The position numbers and the translations under genes were made by a program. From Cytobacillus firmus DS1 (GTDB taxonomy: Bacteria > Bacillota > Bacilli > Bacillales > Cytobacillaceae), in the NCBI RefSeq assembly GCF_000565285.1, contig NZ_APVL01000008.1:1-64000 (forward strand): a stretch of DNA of 64,000 bases, read 5' to 3'. This document shows positions 27,137-35,336 of this stretch, piece by piece; the first letter of the stretch is position 1; every line of letters starts with the position of its first letter. A model generated the notes under the pieces. The model saw nothing but the letters and a program-made list of their open reading frames with translations. It ran no database searches and was not told where the DNA came from.

Positions 27137-27823
27137 CTAGCTGTAGAATATGAAATCTGCCGTGATGTGACTTTCGATTTCTATTGTTCCCGGCTGGATA
27201 GGTGTGCTGACGGCACTTTTAACTAAAGCGGAGGATTGAAAAGAGACAGGCTGCACCATGCCTGAATTTCCTTCTGAAACGGATACTGGAGTACTGATTA
27301 ATTGGACTCTTAGTGAAACAGCGATTGTTTCTGCCTTTCTATAAGCATCCATTACGGCCAAGCTTAATGCCTGCTGATACAATTCCTGCTGGTTTTCTGT
27401 TTCAAACGTAAATCCTCTTACCGTATTTGCGCCGCTGTCTACTGCTGTGTCCACTACAAGTCCCGTATTTTCAATCACATCGGCCGTAATGTTCAGTATA
27501 TGCTCAACCTTGTACCCGCGGAAAATTTGCTTGCCATCCACAAAATCATACTGCGGAAAAATGGAGAAATCTGAAGTTTGAATTTTTGTATCTTTTATTC
27601 CAATGGCATTAAGAGCCTTCTTGACATTTGAAATGGCTTCAGCATTCTGCTCCTGTGCCTTCTGAAGCTCCTGGTCTTCTGTTAAAACTCCCAGCTTTAT
27701 ACTAGCCTGATCTGGCTGTACAGCTATCTTTCCTTCACCTGAAACCCTTATAGTATTTGGATTGGATCTGGAATGCCTTCCAGTCTGCACAGTATTGCGG
27801 ACGAATGGCTGATAATAATACAT
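27137..27823 (-). CDS. SIMPL-domain (DUF541) protein
   Basis: A 228-residue protein with a SIMPL domain: IRVSGEGKIAVQPDQASIKLGV near residue 25 and repeated beta-alpha blocks to residue 225. Such proteins are often periplasmic or surface proteins of unclear role. This one has no clear signal peptide. It lies with the alkaline phosphatase gene on the minus strand between efp and spoIIIA, a segment absent from B. subtilis at this place. Confidence 0.8.
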   Translation of the reverse strand: MYYYQPFVRNTVQTGRHSRSNPNTIRVSGEGKIAVQPDQASIKLGVLTEDQELQKAQEQNAEAISNVKKALNAIGIKDTKIQTSDFSIFPQYDFVDGKQIFRGYKVEHILNITADVIENTGLVVDTAVDSGANTVRGFTFETENQQELYQQALSLAVMDAYRKAETIAVSLRVQLISTPVSVSEGNSGMVQPVSFQSSALVKSAVSTPIQPGTIEIESHITADFIFYS

Positions 27824-27897
27824 AACTTTCTCACCCCGCTTTCCTGAAGGTATCTTTCTAGAATTACGCGGGAGAAAGAGAGAAAATGCGCATAATA

Positions 27898-29289
27898 TTA
27901 ATGCCAGCTATAATTCATCAGTCCGGCAATTTTTTTCGGTATATCTGTATTCTCCAGTACTCCTGTAAAAGTTTCACTCCCATTGCCATAAGCAAATAAA
28001 GGGATCATATTGCCTGTATGACCGCCGGTAGAGCTGAGAGATCTTACTGTATCCGTTAAAATTCCGCCATGATATTTCTCGGCAATCAGGCTTCCTATTT
28101 CCCATGCTGCTAAATATTGAGGATAAACCTTGCTGTCTGTGTTCATAAGCTTTCCATTAAACGCTTCAATCTCCTGCTGGGTTAAATCGATATTCGCATA
28201 CTTTTTTAGAACACCCTTCACACTTTCTGATCGATAAATGGCCCTATCTTCATCTCTTGCCAATTGGCTGACCATATACTGCGGAGATGCCTTAATTTCC
28301 TTTAAATGCTGTATCTCCAGCGGCTCTGATGCTGATATTCCCATAGTCTCATGATCTGCGACAACCAAAACCAGTGTCTCTTTGTCCTTTTTTGCCCATT
28401 CAACCGCGTATTTGACAGCTTCATCAAATTCAATGGTTTCTTTCCAGATGCTTGTAATATCACCTGCGTGCGAAGCATGATCAATTCTTGCTCCTTCCGC
28501 CATGAGGAAAAATCCCTGTTCTCCTTTTGCGAGTACATCGATCGCTTTTTCAGTCATTTCTTTTAAGCTGGGTTCTTTGCTGTTCAGTAAATTCCGGTCC
28601 AATTTAAAGCTCATATATCCGTCATTGAACAAGCCGAGCAGCTTTGGGGCTTTGGCATTCAGCAATTCGTCGCGACTTCCGGCATAGGCATATCCTTGTT
28701 GCTTTGCCTCTTTTATTAAATCCCTTCCGCTTTGCTTTTCCGGTGTGAAGTATGCTCTTCCGCCTCCCATCAGCACGTCCACACCGGATTCCAGCTGCTG
28801 GCGTGCAATTTCCTCCTGTCCGGACCATCTGTTTGAAACACTTGCTGTAAAGGCTGCTGGTGTTGCATCTGTAACTGTATTGGTGGATATCACCCCTGCT
28901 TTTTTACCGTTTTTCTTGAATAAATCAAGGATACTGTCTGCTTCCTTCCCATCAGGCGTAACTCCGATCATCTCATTATTTGTTTTTTTTCCAATTGCAA
29001 GTGCCGTACCGCCGGCAGCTGAATCTGTCACAAAATTATTGGCAGATTCGGTATGCACCAATGCGGTGTGAGGCAGAGATTCCAGGAACAGCCGCCCGTC
29101 CTTCCCATATTCCAGTTTTCTTGCAATCTCAATCTGGCCAATTCCCATTCCGTCGCCAATCATCAGAATGACATTTTGCGGTCCGTTTGTATTTCTCTGA
29201 TGTGCTATTCCTTCCGCAGGTAAGAAACCAAGAACAATCAGATGAAAAATAGCCATGATGTAAATGCATTTTGCTTTCATAATTGGCAT
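27898..29289 (-). CDS. Alkaline phosphatase (secreted)
   Basis: A 463-residue alkaline phosphatase with an N-terminal signal segment (about 5-27). Motifs are MIGDGMG near 43, the nucleophile serine in VTDSAAGGTALA, the metal ligands ARIDHASHAGD and VVADHETMG, and TGGHTGNMIP near the C-terminus. It would release phosphate from esters outside the cell. A second in-frame ATG at 29280 is also possible. No Pho-box was sought in detail. It is divergent from spoIIIAA. Confidence 0.9.
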   Translation of the reverse strand: MPIMKAKCIYIMAIFHLIVLGFLPAEGIAHQRNTNGPQNVILMIGDGMGIGQIEIARKLEYGKDGRLFLESLPHTALVHTESANNFVTDSAAGGTALAIGKKTNNEMIGVTPDGKEADSILDLFKKNGKKAGVISTNTVTDATPAAFTASVSNRWSGQEEIARQQLESGVDVLMGGGRAYFTPEKQSGRDLIKEAKQQGYAYAGSRDELLNAKAPKLLGLFNDGYMSFKLDRNLLNSKEPSLKEMTEKAIDVLAKGEQGFFLMAEGARIDHASHAGDITSIWKETIEFDEAVKYAVEWAKKDKETLVLVVADHETMGISASEPLEIQHLKEIKASPQYMVSQLARDEDRAIYRSESVKGVLKKYANIDLTQQEIEAFNGKLMNTDSKVYPQYLAAWEIGSLIAEKYHGGILTDTVRSLSSTGGHTGNMIPLFAYGNGSETFTGVLENTDIPKKIAGLMNYSWH

Positions 29290-29391
29290 CAGCCTTTCTA
29301 TAAATTCTTTATGAATTATTTTTTGAAGAAAGATATTTTTTTACTCAGGTAAAAGCCTGTACTAAATAAATGTGAAGCTTTCAAATCTAAG

Positions 29392-29419
29392 TCATATTGT
29401 TTTCCATCAGGCATACATT
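29392..29419 (+). promoter_or_regulatory. Sigma-E promoter of the spoIIIA operon
   Basis: TCATATT (29392-29398) and CATACATT (29412-29419) are separated by 13 bp, matching the sigma-E consensus in both elements. It lies about 50 bp before spoIIIAA. spoIIIA of B. subtilis is a sigma-E operon active in the mother cell. Confidence 0.8.
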
Positions 29420-29470
29420 TTAAATAATGAGAAGCTAGTCCGAGATCAGATGGTGAATGGAGGAGCAGAC

Positions 29471-30394
29471 TTGGAAACGATTATAGCCTTTTTGCCGAAA
29501 AAAATTGCCGAACAATTACAGAGAATCCCTCCGAAAATCTTAAAGGATCTGGAGGAAATCAGGGTCCGCATTTCGAGGCCTATTGAGCTGACAGCAAGGG
29601 GAGTACCGCATTTTCTCCCTTATATAGTTGATTCAGAGGATGCCGTGCATTTACTGAATAAAATAAGCCATTTCTCGATTTACACACTCGAGGAAGAGCT
29701 CAAAAGAGGTTATATCACGATTGAGGGCGGCCATCGGGTTGGGCTTGCAGGAAAGGTCATTCTTGAGCAAGGCAAGGTTAAGGCGATCAGGGATATTTCC
29801 TCTTTTAACATTAGAATTGCCAGAGAGAAAGTTGGCATTGCCCAAAAGCTGATTCCGGGGATTTACAGGGATGGCTGGCTGCATACCATGATTATTGGCC
29901 CGCCGCAGACTGGAAAAACCACATTGCTGCGCGATATTGCAAGAATCATTTCATCTGGTGATCCAGGCACTGACCTTCCTGCGAGTAAGGTTGGGATTGT
30001 GGATGAACGCTCCGAAATAGCAGGATGTGTGAATGGGATTCCGCAGATGACTTTTGGAAACAGAATTGATGTCCTTGATGCCTGTCCCAAAGCTGAGGGC
30101 ATGATGATGATGATTCGTTCTATGAGCCCCGAGGTTCTGGTTGTTGATGAAATCGGCAGGCATGAAGATGCAGAGGCCATAATGGAGGCAGTAAATGCCG
30201 GAATAAAGCTGATTATGACTACACATGGAAATTCACTGGAGGAAATTAAGAGGCGACCCACTTTACAGGCCGTACTGGAAATGGGTATTTTTCAGCGATT
30301 TATTGAACTGAGCAGAAAAGATGGACCGGGCAGCATTGTTTGCATTCGAAACTCAGAGGGTGCGGGATATCAGCATCAAGCGGGCGTGATGTAA
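29471..30394 (+). CDS. spoIIIAA: SpoIIIAA, engulfment channel ATPase
   Basis: A 307-residue AAA-type ATPase related to secretion ATPases. It powers the mother cell-forespore channel (SpoIIIA-SpoIIQ). Walker A GPPQTGKTTLL and the VVDEIGRHEDAEA block are visible. The frame is open to 29372, but the TTG at 29471 has GGAGGAG 5 nt upstream, gives the same length as the B. subtilis protein, and lies downstream of the sigma-E promoter, which the longer version would engulf. Confidence 0.93.
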   Translation: METIIAFLPKKIAEQLQRIPPKILKDLEEIRVRISRPIELTARGVPHFLPYIVDSEDAVHLLNKISHFSIYTLEEELKRGYITIEGGHRVGLAGKVILEQGKVKAIRDISSFNIRIAREKVGIAQKLIPGIYRDGWLHTMIIGPPQTGKTTLLRDIARIISSGDPGTDLPASKVGIVDERSEIAGCVNGIPQMTFGNRIDVLDACPKAEGMMMMIRSMSPEVLVVDEIGRHEDAEAIMEAVNAGIKLIMTTHGNSLEEIKRRPTLQAVLEMGIFQRFIELSRKDGPGSIVCIRNSEGAGYQHQAGVM

Positions 30395-30910
30395 ATGATG
30401 AAGCTTATTGGAGCTGTTTTGATCATCATTGCAACAACATGGGCAGGGTTTGAAGCCTCAAGGCACCTGACCGAACGGCCGCGCCAGCTTCGTCAGCTTA
30501 AATCGGCACTGCAGTCCTTAGAGGCTGAAATAATGTATGGCCATACACCTCTTCATGAAGCAGCCAGACGGCTTTCTGTCCAGCTTTCCAAGCCATTATC
30601 ATGGTTCTTTGAATCCTTTGCTAAAAAACTGACCGATTCCGAGACGACAGTAAAGGACGCATGGGAAGAAAGCTTGAAGGAAATATGGAAAATGACCGCC
30701 TTTAAACAAGGGGAATTCGAGATCATGAAGCAATTTGGCGAAACACTTGGAAGACATGACCGACTTTCTCAGCAAAAGCAGATCATGCTGACCCTTTCCC
30801 ATCTGGAACGTGAAGAAGCTGATGCACATGACAGACAAGTGAAATACGAGAGAATGGTCAAAAGTCTAGGGTTTTTATCCGGATTGCTCTTAATCATTTT
30901 ACTAATGTAG
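30395..30910 (+). CDS. spoIIIAB: SpoIIIAB, stage III sporulation protein
   Basis: A 171-residue membrane protein with N- and C-terminal hydrophobic helices (about 3-20 and 153-171) and a helical middle. It is structurally like GspF-family platform proteins. The KLIGAVLII start, ERPRQLRQLKSALQSLEAEI and the QFGETLGRHDR motif are characteristic. It abuts spoIIIAA directly. Confidence 0.92.
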   Translation: MMKLIGAVLIIIATTWAGFEASRHLTERPRQLRQLKSALQSLEAEIMYGHTPLHEAARRLSVQLSKPLSWFFESFAKKLTDSETTVKDAWEESLKEIWKMTAFKQGEFEIMKQFGETLGRHDRLSQQKQIMLTLSHLEREEADAHDRQVKYERMVKSLGFLSGLLLIILLM

Positions 30911-30962
30911 GAAACGCCGGCTTGATTTGCCGGACGCTGATCAGAGCTTAGGGGGAGAAAAG

Positions 30963-31169
30963 ATGGGCTTAGAGGTAGATATCATATTCAAGATTGCAGG
31001 TGTGGGAATCGTTGTAGCCTTTTTGCATACGATTCTTGATCAGGTGGGCAAAAAGGAATACGCCCAATGGGTAACGCTTTTCGGATTTATTTATATCTTA
31101 TTCATGGTTGCTTCCATTGTAGATAACCTTTTCCAAAAAATTAAATCAGTCTTTTTGTTTCAGGGATAA
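30963..31169 (+). CDS. spoIIIAC: SpoIIIAC, stage III sporulation protein
   Basis: A 68-residue membrane protein with two helices, starting MGLEVDIIFKIAGVG. Length equals that of the B. subtilis protein. The ATG at 30963 is preceded by GGGGGAG; an upstream in-frame start is not needed. A small GC hairpin (CCGGC/GCCGG, about 30916-30932) lies in the spacer after spoIIIAB. Confidence 0.9.
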   Translation: MGLEVDIIFKIAGVGIVVAFLHTILDQVGKKEYAQWVTLFGFIYILFMVASIVDNLFQKIKSVFLFQG

Positions 31170-31184
31170 AAGGGGGGCTCAGCC

Positions 31185-31574
31185 ATTGAAATTCTCCAGA
31201 TAGTTGGATTTTCGCTTGTAGCCACGTTCCTGGCGCTGGTTGTTAAGGAGCAAAAGCCGAATTTTGCGTTTTTGCTGATTGTTTTTGTCGGCTGTGCCAT
31301 CTTTCTTTTTCTGGTCGACCAAATTTATGCCATTATCCATATGATTGAAAAGATTGCCGTCAATGCAAAGGTGAACATCGTCTATGTTGAAACCATTTTA
31401 AAGATAATCGGAATAGCCTATATTGCTGAGTTTGCTGCCCAAATTACGAAGGATGCAGGGCAGGGGGCTATTGCAGCAAAGATCGAAATGGGCGGGAAGA
31501 TTCTTATTCTTGCCATGGCCATTCCGATCCTTACTGTATTAATCGAAACCATTATTCGCATGATTCCGAGCTAA
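31185..31574 (+). CDS. spoIIIAD: SpoIIIAD, stage III sporulation protein (probable ATT start)
   Basis: A 129-residue membrane protein homologous to SpoIIIAD (VYVETILKIIGIAYIAEF, QGAIAAKIEMGGKILIL). Conserved sequence EILQIVGFSLVATFLALVVK begins at 31188. Between the in-frame spoIIIAC stop (31167-31169) and that block there is no ATG, GTG or TTG. The only plausible start is ATT at 31185, with GGGGGG 7 nt upstream. The first canonical start (TTG at 31272) would remove the first 29 residues, including a membrane helix. Confidence 0.85.
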   Translation: MEILQIVGFSLVATFLALVVKEQKPNFAFLLIVFVGCAIFLFLVDQIYAIIHMIEKIAVNAKVNIVYVETILKIIGIAYIAEFAAQITKDAGQGAIAAKIEMGGKILILAMAIPILTVLIETIIRMIPS

Positions 31575-31605
31575 CCGGCTGCCTGATGAAATTACAGGCT
31601 GCCGG
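31575..31605 (+). other. Intercistronic stem-loop between spoIIIAD and spoIIIAE
   Basis: CCGGC-T-GCCTG and CAGGC-T-GCCGG form a symmetrical stem with one T-T mismatch around a 9-nt loop. There is no T run, so it may set mRNA processing or stability rather than termination. Confidence 0.65.
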
Positions 31606-31661
31606 ACTGGACAAGCTCATATTGCTGGCATTAGATAGGGTCTTTTAAAAGAGGTGAAAAA

Positions 31662-32861
31662 ATGAAGCAGAGGATGCAGAAAATTTTAGGGTTCAGCTTA
31701 TTTCTATTCTTTTTCCTGGCACCAATAGTACAAGCCTCACCAAAGACCGGCGAAGCAGAAGAGACGATATCCCCGCAGGATTTAATTGAAACCCAGGTGG
31801 AGAAGTTAGATCTTAATGAATTAAAAGGATTTTGGGAAGAAATCACAACAGAGTATGGAGGTTTTTTGCCCGAGAGCCAAAAGGGGAGTCTCTATGAATT
31901 CATAAATGGAGAAAAGGAATTTTCACTTAAAGATTGGGCTGGCGGCGCGATTAAGTTTGTGTTCCATGAGTTTATAGTCAATGGAAAATTGCTGGGGACT
32001 CTGATATTGCTGACGGTATTCAGCATGTTCCTGCAGTCGCTGCAGAATTCATTTGAAAAAAGCACTGTCAGTAAAGCCGCGTATTCAATCGTCTTCATGG
32101 TGTTAATTATTATTGCACTGAACAGCTTCCATGTCGCGATCACTTACACAGAGGAAACCATTTCAACCATGGTGTCATTCATAATGGCTCTCATACCGCT
32201 GCTGCTTGCACTGATTGCTTCTTCGGGAGGTTTGGTATCTGCAGCGTTTTTCCACCCGGTGATACTATTTTTGATGAATGTCAGCGGATTATTTATCCAG
32301 TATGTTATTCTCCCGCTTCTATTTTTATCAGCCCTGTTAAGCATTGTCAGCACATTGTCAGAACATTATAAAGTAACTCAGCTTGCTAATCTTCTCCGGA
32401 ATTGGAGCATTGGGCTTCTTGGGATGTTCCTGACGGTCTTTCTGGGAGTTATATCAGTTCAGGGAGCATCTGCCGCGGTTACTGATGGTATTACCATCCG
32501 GACAGCAAAATTTATTACAGGGAATTTTATTCCGGTCATTGGGAGGATGTTTACAGATGCGACAGATACCGTAATCAGCGCTTCAGTGCTTTTGAAAAAT
32601 ACTGTTGGGATAGCAGGTGTAGCCATTCTTCTTATTATTGCAGCATTTCCTGCAATCAAAATTTTAATGATTGCGTTTATATATAAATTCGCGGCAGCCA
32701 TTTTGCAGCCGCTGGGGGGAGGGCCGATCATATCCTGCCTGGATATAATCAGCAAGAGCATCATCTATGTTTTTGCCGCTCTGGCCATCGTCTCCCTGAT
32801 GTTTTTCCTTAGTATTACGGTTATTATAGCGGCCGGTAATTTGACCATGATGGTCAGGTAG
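31662..32861 (+). CDS. spoIIIAE: SpoIIIAE, stage III sporulation membrane protein
   Basis: A 399-residue polytopic membrane protein with a cleavable-looking signal (about 1-25, ending VQA) and some seven further helices. It is the large membrane component of the SpoIIIA complex. GAGGTG precedes the ATG. It continues directly into spoIIIAF with 12 nt spacing. Confidence 0.93.
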   Translation: MKQRMQKILGFSLFLFFFLAPIVQASPKTGEAEETISPQDLIETQVEKLDLNELKGFWEEITTEYGGFLPESQKGSLYEFINGEKEFSLKDWAGGAIKFVFHEFIVNGKLLGTLILLTVFSMFLQSLQNSFEKSTVSKAAYSIVFMVLIIIALNSFHVAITYTEETISTMVSFIMALIPLLLALIASSGGLVSAAFFHPVILFLMNVSGLFIQYVILPLLFLSALLSIVSTLSEHYKVTQLANLLRNWSIGLLGMFLTVFLGVISVQGASAAVTDGITIRTAKFITGNFIPVIGRMFTDATDTVISASVLLKNTVGIAGVAILLIIAAFPAIKILMIAFIYKFAAAILQPLGGGPIISCLDIISKSIIYVFAALAIVSLMFFLSITVIIAAGNLTMMVR

Positions 32862-32873
32862 GGAGGGAATGAA

Positions 32874-33506
32874 GTGGATTTCATAAAAGAATGGGTAACG
32901 AACATCATATTATTTGTTCTGCTTGCCACTGTCATAGATATGCTCCTCCCCAGTTCCAAGCTTCAGAAATACACAAAAATGGTGACAGGGCTGCTGCTGA
33001 TTGCGATTATCCTTACACCGATTTTGAGAATTATATCAAGTGATTTTGAAGAAGCTCTTGTTTCCGTGCCGGTTTTTGAGGCTTCTGGAGAAAAAAATAT
33101 GGAAAATTTAATAGAAATGAAGAAAAAAGAAATACAAGCCTCAAGTGATGCATATATTTTAGAACAAATGGCTGTCCACATGAAACAGGACGCTGAAGAG
33201 GAGTTGATGGAACAGTACGGTCTGGAAATTGCTAACATTGATATTTTAGTAGATGAAAGCAGTGATCAAGCCTTCCCGGATAACCTGCAAAAGGTCATGA
33301 TCCAACTCAAAGCAGAAGATGCAGAAGCTGAAGCTGTAGAAGTGGTTAAAACAGTGGATATCAATGCCGGGAAACCTCTTCCATCCAGCGGGCCCGAATA
33401 TGAAGATGCAGAAAGAATTGCTTCTCTTCTCGCACAAAAATGGAATGTAGACGCAAACTCAATCGAAGTTCTGGTAGAAGGGGGGAATATGGACAGGGAT
33501 GGATAA
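32874..33506 (+). CDS. spoIIIAF: SpoIIIAF, stage III sporulation protein
   Basis: A 210-residue protein with two N-terminal helices (about 8-28 and 36-52) and a soluble domain of the ring-building motif type outside the membrane. The GTG start has GGGAGGG upstream. Its end overlaps spoIIIAG by 8 nt. Confidence 0.88.
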   Translation: MDFIKEWVTNIILFVLLATVIDMLLPSSKLQKYTKMVTGLLLIAIILTPILRIISSDFEEALVSVPVFEASGEKNMENLIEMKKKEIQASSDAYILEQMAVHMKQDAEEELMEQYGLEIANIDILVDESSDQAFPDNLQKVMIQLKAEDAEAEAVEVVKTVDINAGKPLPSSGPEYEDAERIASLLAQKWNVDANSIEVLVEGGNMDRDG

Positions 33507-34158
33507 TGAAAAAGGTCCTTTCACATGGATAAAGAAAATGATTTCCAAAGATGGACAGTCTGATAAGAAGCCCGGAAAATTCCATTATTTGCTGCTGGTT
33601 CTCCTTTTTGGGGCAGCGATCATGCTGATCAGCAATACGCTGTTTCAAGAAGACAGTTCCACCGGGGATTTGCCCGTTTTTAAAAATGGAGAAGAAGTGA
33701 AGCAGGAGGAAGAGGTGCCGGTATTCGGCCAGCAGAAATCTGGAGGAAATGACACCATTGCCAATTATGAAAAGGCATATGAAGCCCAAATAAAAGAGGC
33801 GCTTGACGCAATCGTAGGGGTGGAAGATGCCACTGTCGTGGTGAATGTAGATGCCACAGAGAAGAAAGTCCTTGAAAAAAACAAAACAACCCAAACTCAA
33901 AAAACCGATGAAACAGATCGGGAAGGCGGCAAAAGGAAGGTTGAGGATCAGTCACAGGAGGAACAGCTTGTGATTGTCCGAAATGGAGAAAAAGAGGTTC
34001 CCATTGTCATAGAAACCAAGAAACCTGAAATAAGAGGAGTGCTGGTTGTGGCAAAAGGGGCTGAAAATATACAAGTGAAAAAGTGGATTATTGAGGCAGT
34101 AACCAGAGCTCTGGATGTTCCAAGTCATAGAGTATCCGTAATGCCTAAAAAAAACTAA
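33499..34158 (+). CDS. spoIIIAG: SpoIIIAG, ring-forming channel protein
   Basis: A 219-residue single-pass membrane protein with its helix near residues 28-46. A ring-building motif domain follows (EAQIKEALDAIVGVEDATVVVNV), interrupted by a basic/acidic insert. In B. subtilis it forms a large ring in the intermembrane space. It starts within the end of spoIIIAF, suggesting translational coupling. Confidence 0.92.
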   Translation: MDNEKGPFTWIKKMISKDGQSDKKPGKFHYLLLVLLFGAAIMLISNTLFQEDSSTGDLPVFKNGEEVKQEEEVPVFGQQKSGGNDTIANYEKAYEAQIKEALDAIVGVEDATVVVNVDATEKKVLEKNKTTQTQKTDETDREGGKRKVEDQSQEEQLVIVRNGEKEVPIVIETKKPEIRGVLVVAKGAENIQVKKWIIEAVTRALDVPSHRVSVMPKKN

Positions 34159-34171
34159 GGGGGAATAATAG

Positions 34172-34711
34172 ATGCTTTTGAAGAAACAAACAGTCTGGCT
34201 ATTAACAATGCTGAGTTTGGTGGTTGTATTATCGGTTTATTATGTAACATCGCCGGAGCAAAAAGGCAGTGAACTTGCTGGAATGGAAGAAAAGGCAGAG
34301 GGCGAAATGGAGTCAGTTGAGAGTGAAGATGGCAAAGCGATCATAACAAACACTGCCAGTGATGAAATGTTTGAAAATCTCCGCCTTCAGCTTGATGACG
34401 AGCGCAGCCGCATGAAGGAAGACCTGCAGGAGGTTCTTGGTCAAACTGACCTTCCTGCTGAAGAAAGAATGAAGGCAAAAGATCAAATTGATGAATTAAA
34501 TGAAATTGCGCAAAAGGAAGCGATGCTTGAAACATTAATCAGAGCGATGGATTATGAAGATGTGCTTGTCCGTGCGGATGGCAAGAAGGTTCAAATTACT
34601 GTTAAAGCAAAAGATCATTCAGCTTCAGCTGCAAACAACATCATCCAGGAAGTAAGAAATGAAATTGGAAAGCTTGAGGCAGTGGCTGTTGAATTCCAGG
34701 TTGAAAAATAA
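34172..34711 (+). CDS. spoIIIAH: SpoIIIAH, channel protein binding SpoIIQ
   Basis: A 179-residue protein with one N-terminal helix (about 8-25) and a C-terminal YscJ/FliF-like domain (EAMLETLIRAMDYEDVLVRADG) that pairs with SpoIIQ of the forespore. It is somewhat shorter than the B. subtilis protein, mainly in the linker. It ends the operon, followed by a terminator. Confidence 0.92.
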   Translation: MLLKKQTVWLLTMLSLVVVLSVYYVTSPEQKGSELAGMEEKAEGEMESVESEDGKAIITNTASDEMFENLRLQLDDERSRMKEDLQEVLGQTDLPAEERMKAKDQIDELNEIAQKEAMLETLIRAMDYEDVLVRADGKKVQITVKAKDHSASAANNIIQEVRNEIGKLEAVAVEFQVEK

Positions 34712-34720
34712 AAATGTAGC

Positions 34721-34753
34721 GGGAGCCTGCAACTATTTTAGGGCTCCCTTTTT
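34721..34753 (+). terminator. Terminator of the spoIIIA operon
   Basis: GGGAGCC (34721-34727) pairs with GGCTCCC (34742-34748), followed by TTTTT. Confidence 0.8.
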
Positions 34754-34806
34754 ATTTTAGTCTGTTTTTGCAAGGTTTGTTGTACTTTGTATAAATTTAC
34801 TGAGTT

Positions 34807-34956
34807 TTGATTGGAGCGGAAGGTGCGAGATCCTCTAAAATGGATTCGCATTTTCTTCGTGCGGTGTTTACTCAAGGAAGCATATTCAAAGTCCTGCGGG
34901 AGTGGAGGCTCACCGCCTGCCCCGCTGTTCGCTGAGCATCCTGGAGCAGAAATCAA
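34807..34956. repeat. Dispersed intergenic repeat with inverted ends
   Basis: The element runs from TTGATTGGAGCGGAAG to CTGGAGCAGAAATCAA, so the ends TTGATT/AATCAA are inverted. The inside is GC-rich (CACCGCCTGCCCCGCTGTTCG) in otherwise AT-rich DNA and encodes nothing. It has the look of the non-autonomous repeats scattered in Bacillaceae genomes. Only one copy is in this window, so the family call rests on recollection. Confidence 0.5.
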
Positions 34957-35180
34957 CGGACTATATTATTGACGAAAAACAGCAAAATATACGAAAATAG
35001 CATAATTTATTTGGGGTTTGGTAACTATTACACAAAAAGATAGTTCAAAAGTCCTGATTGTGAAGTGGTTTTGGATGAAATTCGGTAAAATCCAATGAAA
35101 CATTTCACAAACATTTAGAAAAATATTAAAATGGAACATAGGACGGATAGAGAAATTATTATCCAGTACATAATAGAATG
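34957..35180. other. AT-rich spacer upstream of the accB promoter
   Basis: I find no gene, ribosome binding site or strong stem-loop in this stretch. It separates the repeat at 34807-34956 from the accB promoter at 35181. Confidence 0.5.
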
Positions 35181-35210
35181 TTGAAGTTTTATAAGATCTT
35201 ATCGTATGAT
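35181..35210 (+). promoter_or_regulatory. Sigma-A promoter of accBC
   Basis: TTGAAG (35181-35186) and TATGAT (35205-35210) are separated by 18 bp. The predicted transcription start near 35217 falls inside the candidate FapR site. A stem CCGTATG/CATACGG (35253-35290) lies in the leader. Confidence 0.6.
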
Positions 35211-35211
35211 A

Positions 35212-35228
35212 TTAGTATCTAGTCATAA
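35212..35228. promoter_or_regulatory. Candidate FapR operator at accBC
   Basis: TTAGTATCTAGTCATAA matches the FapR consensus TTAGTACCTAGTACTAA at 14 of 17 positions by eye. It immediately follows the -10 element, so a bound repressor would cover the start of transcription. FapR is the malonyl-CoA-sensing lipid regulator of Bacilli. Confidence 0.5.
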
Positions 35229-35336
35229 TTCAAACCATGCATAACATCCCAGCCGTATGTTTCTTGTCTTTCAGCAATATATGCATACGGATAATTAAAG
35301 GGATTATCATGCAATGAGAAAACAAGGGGTGCCAAA

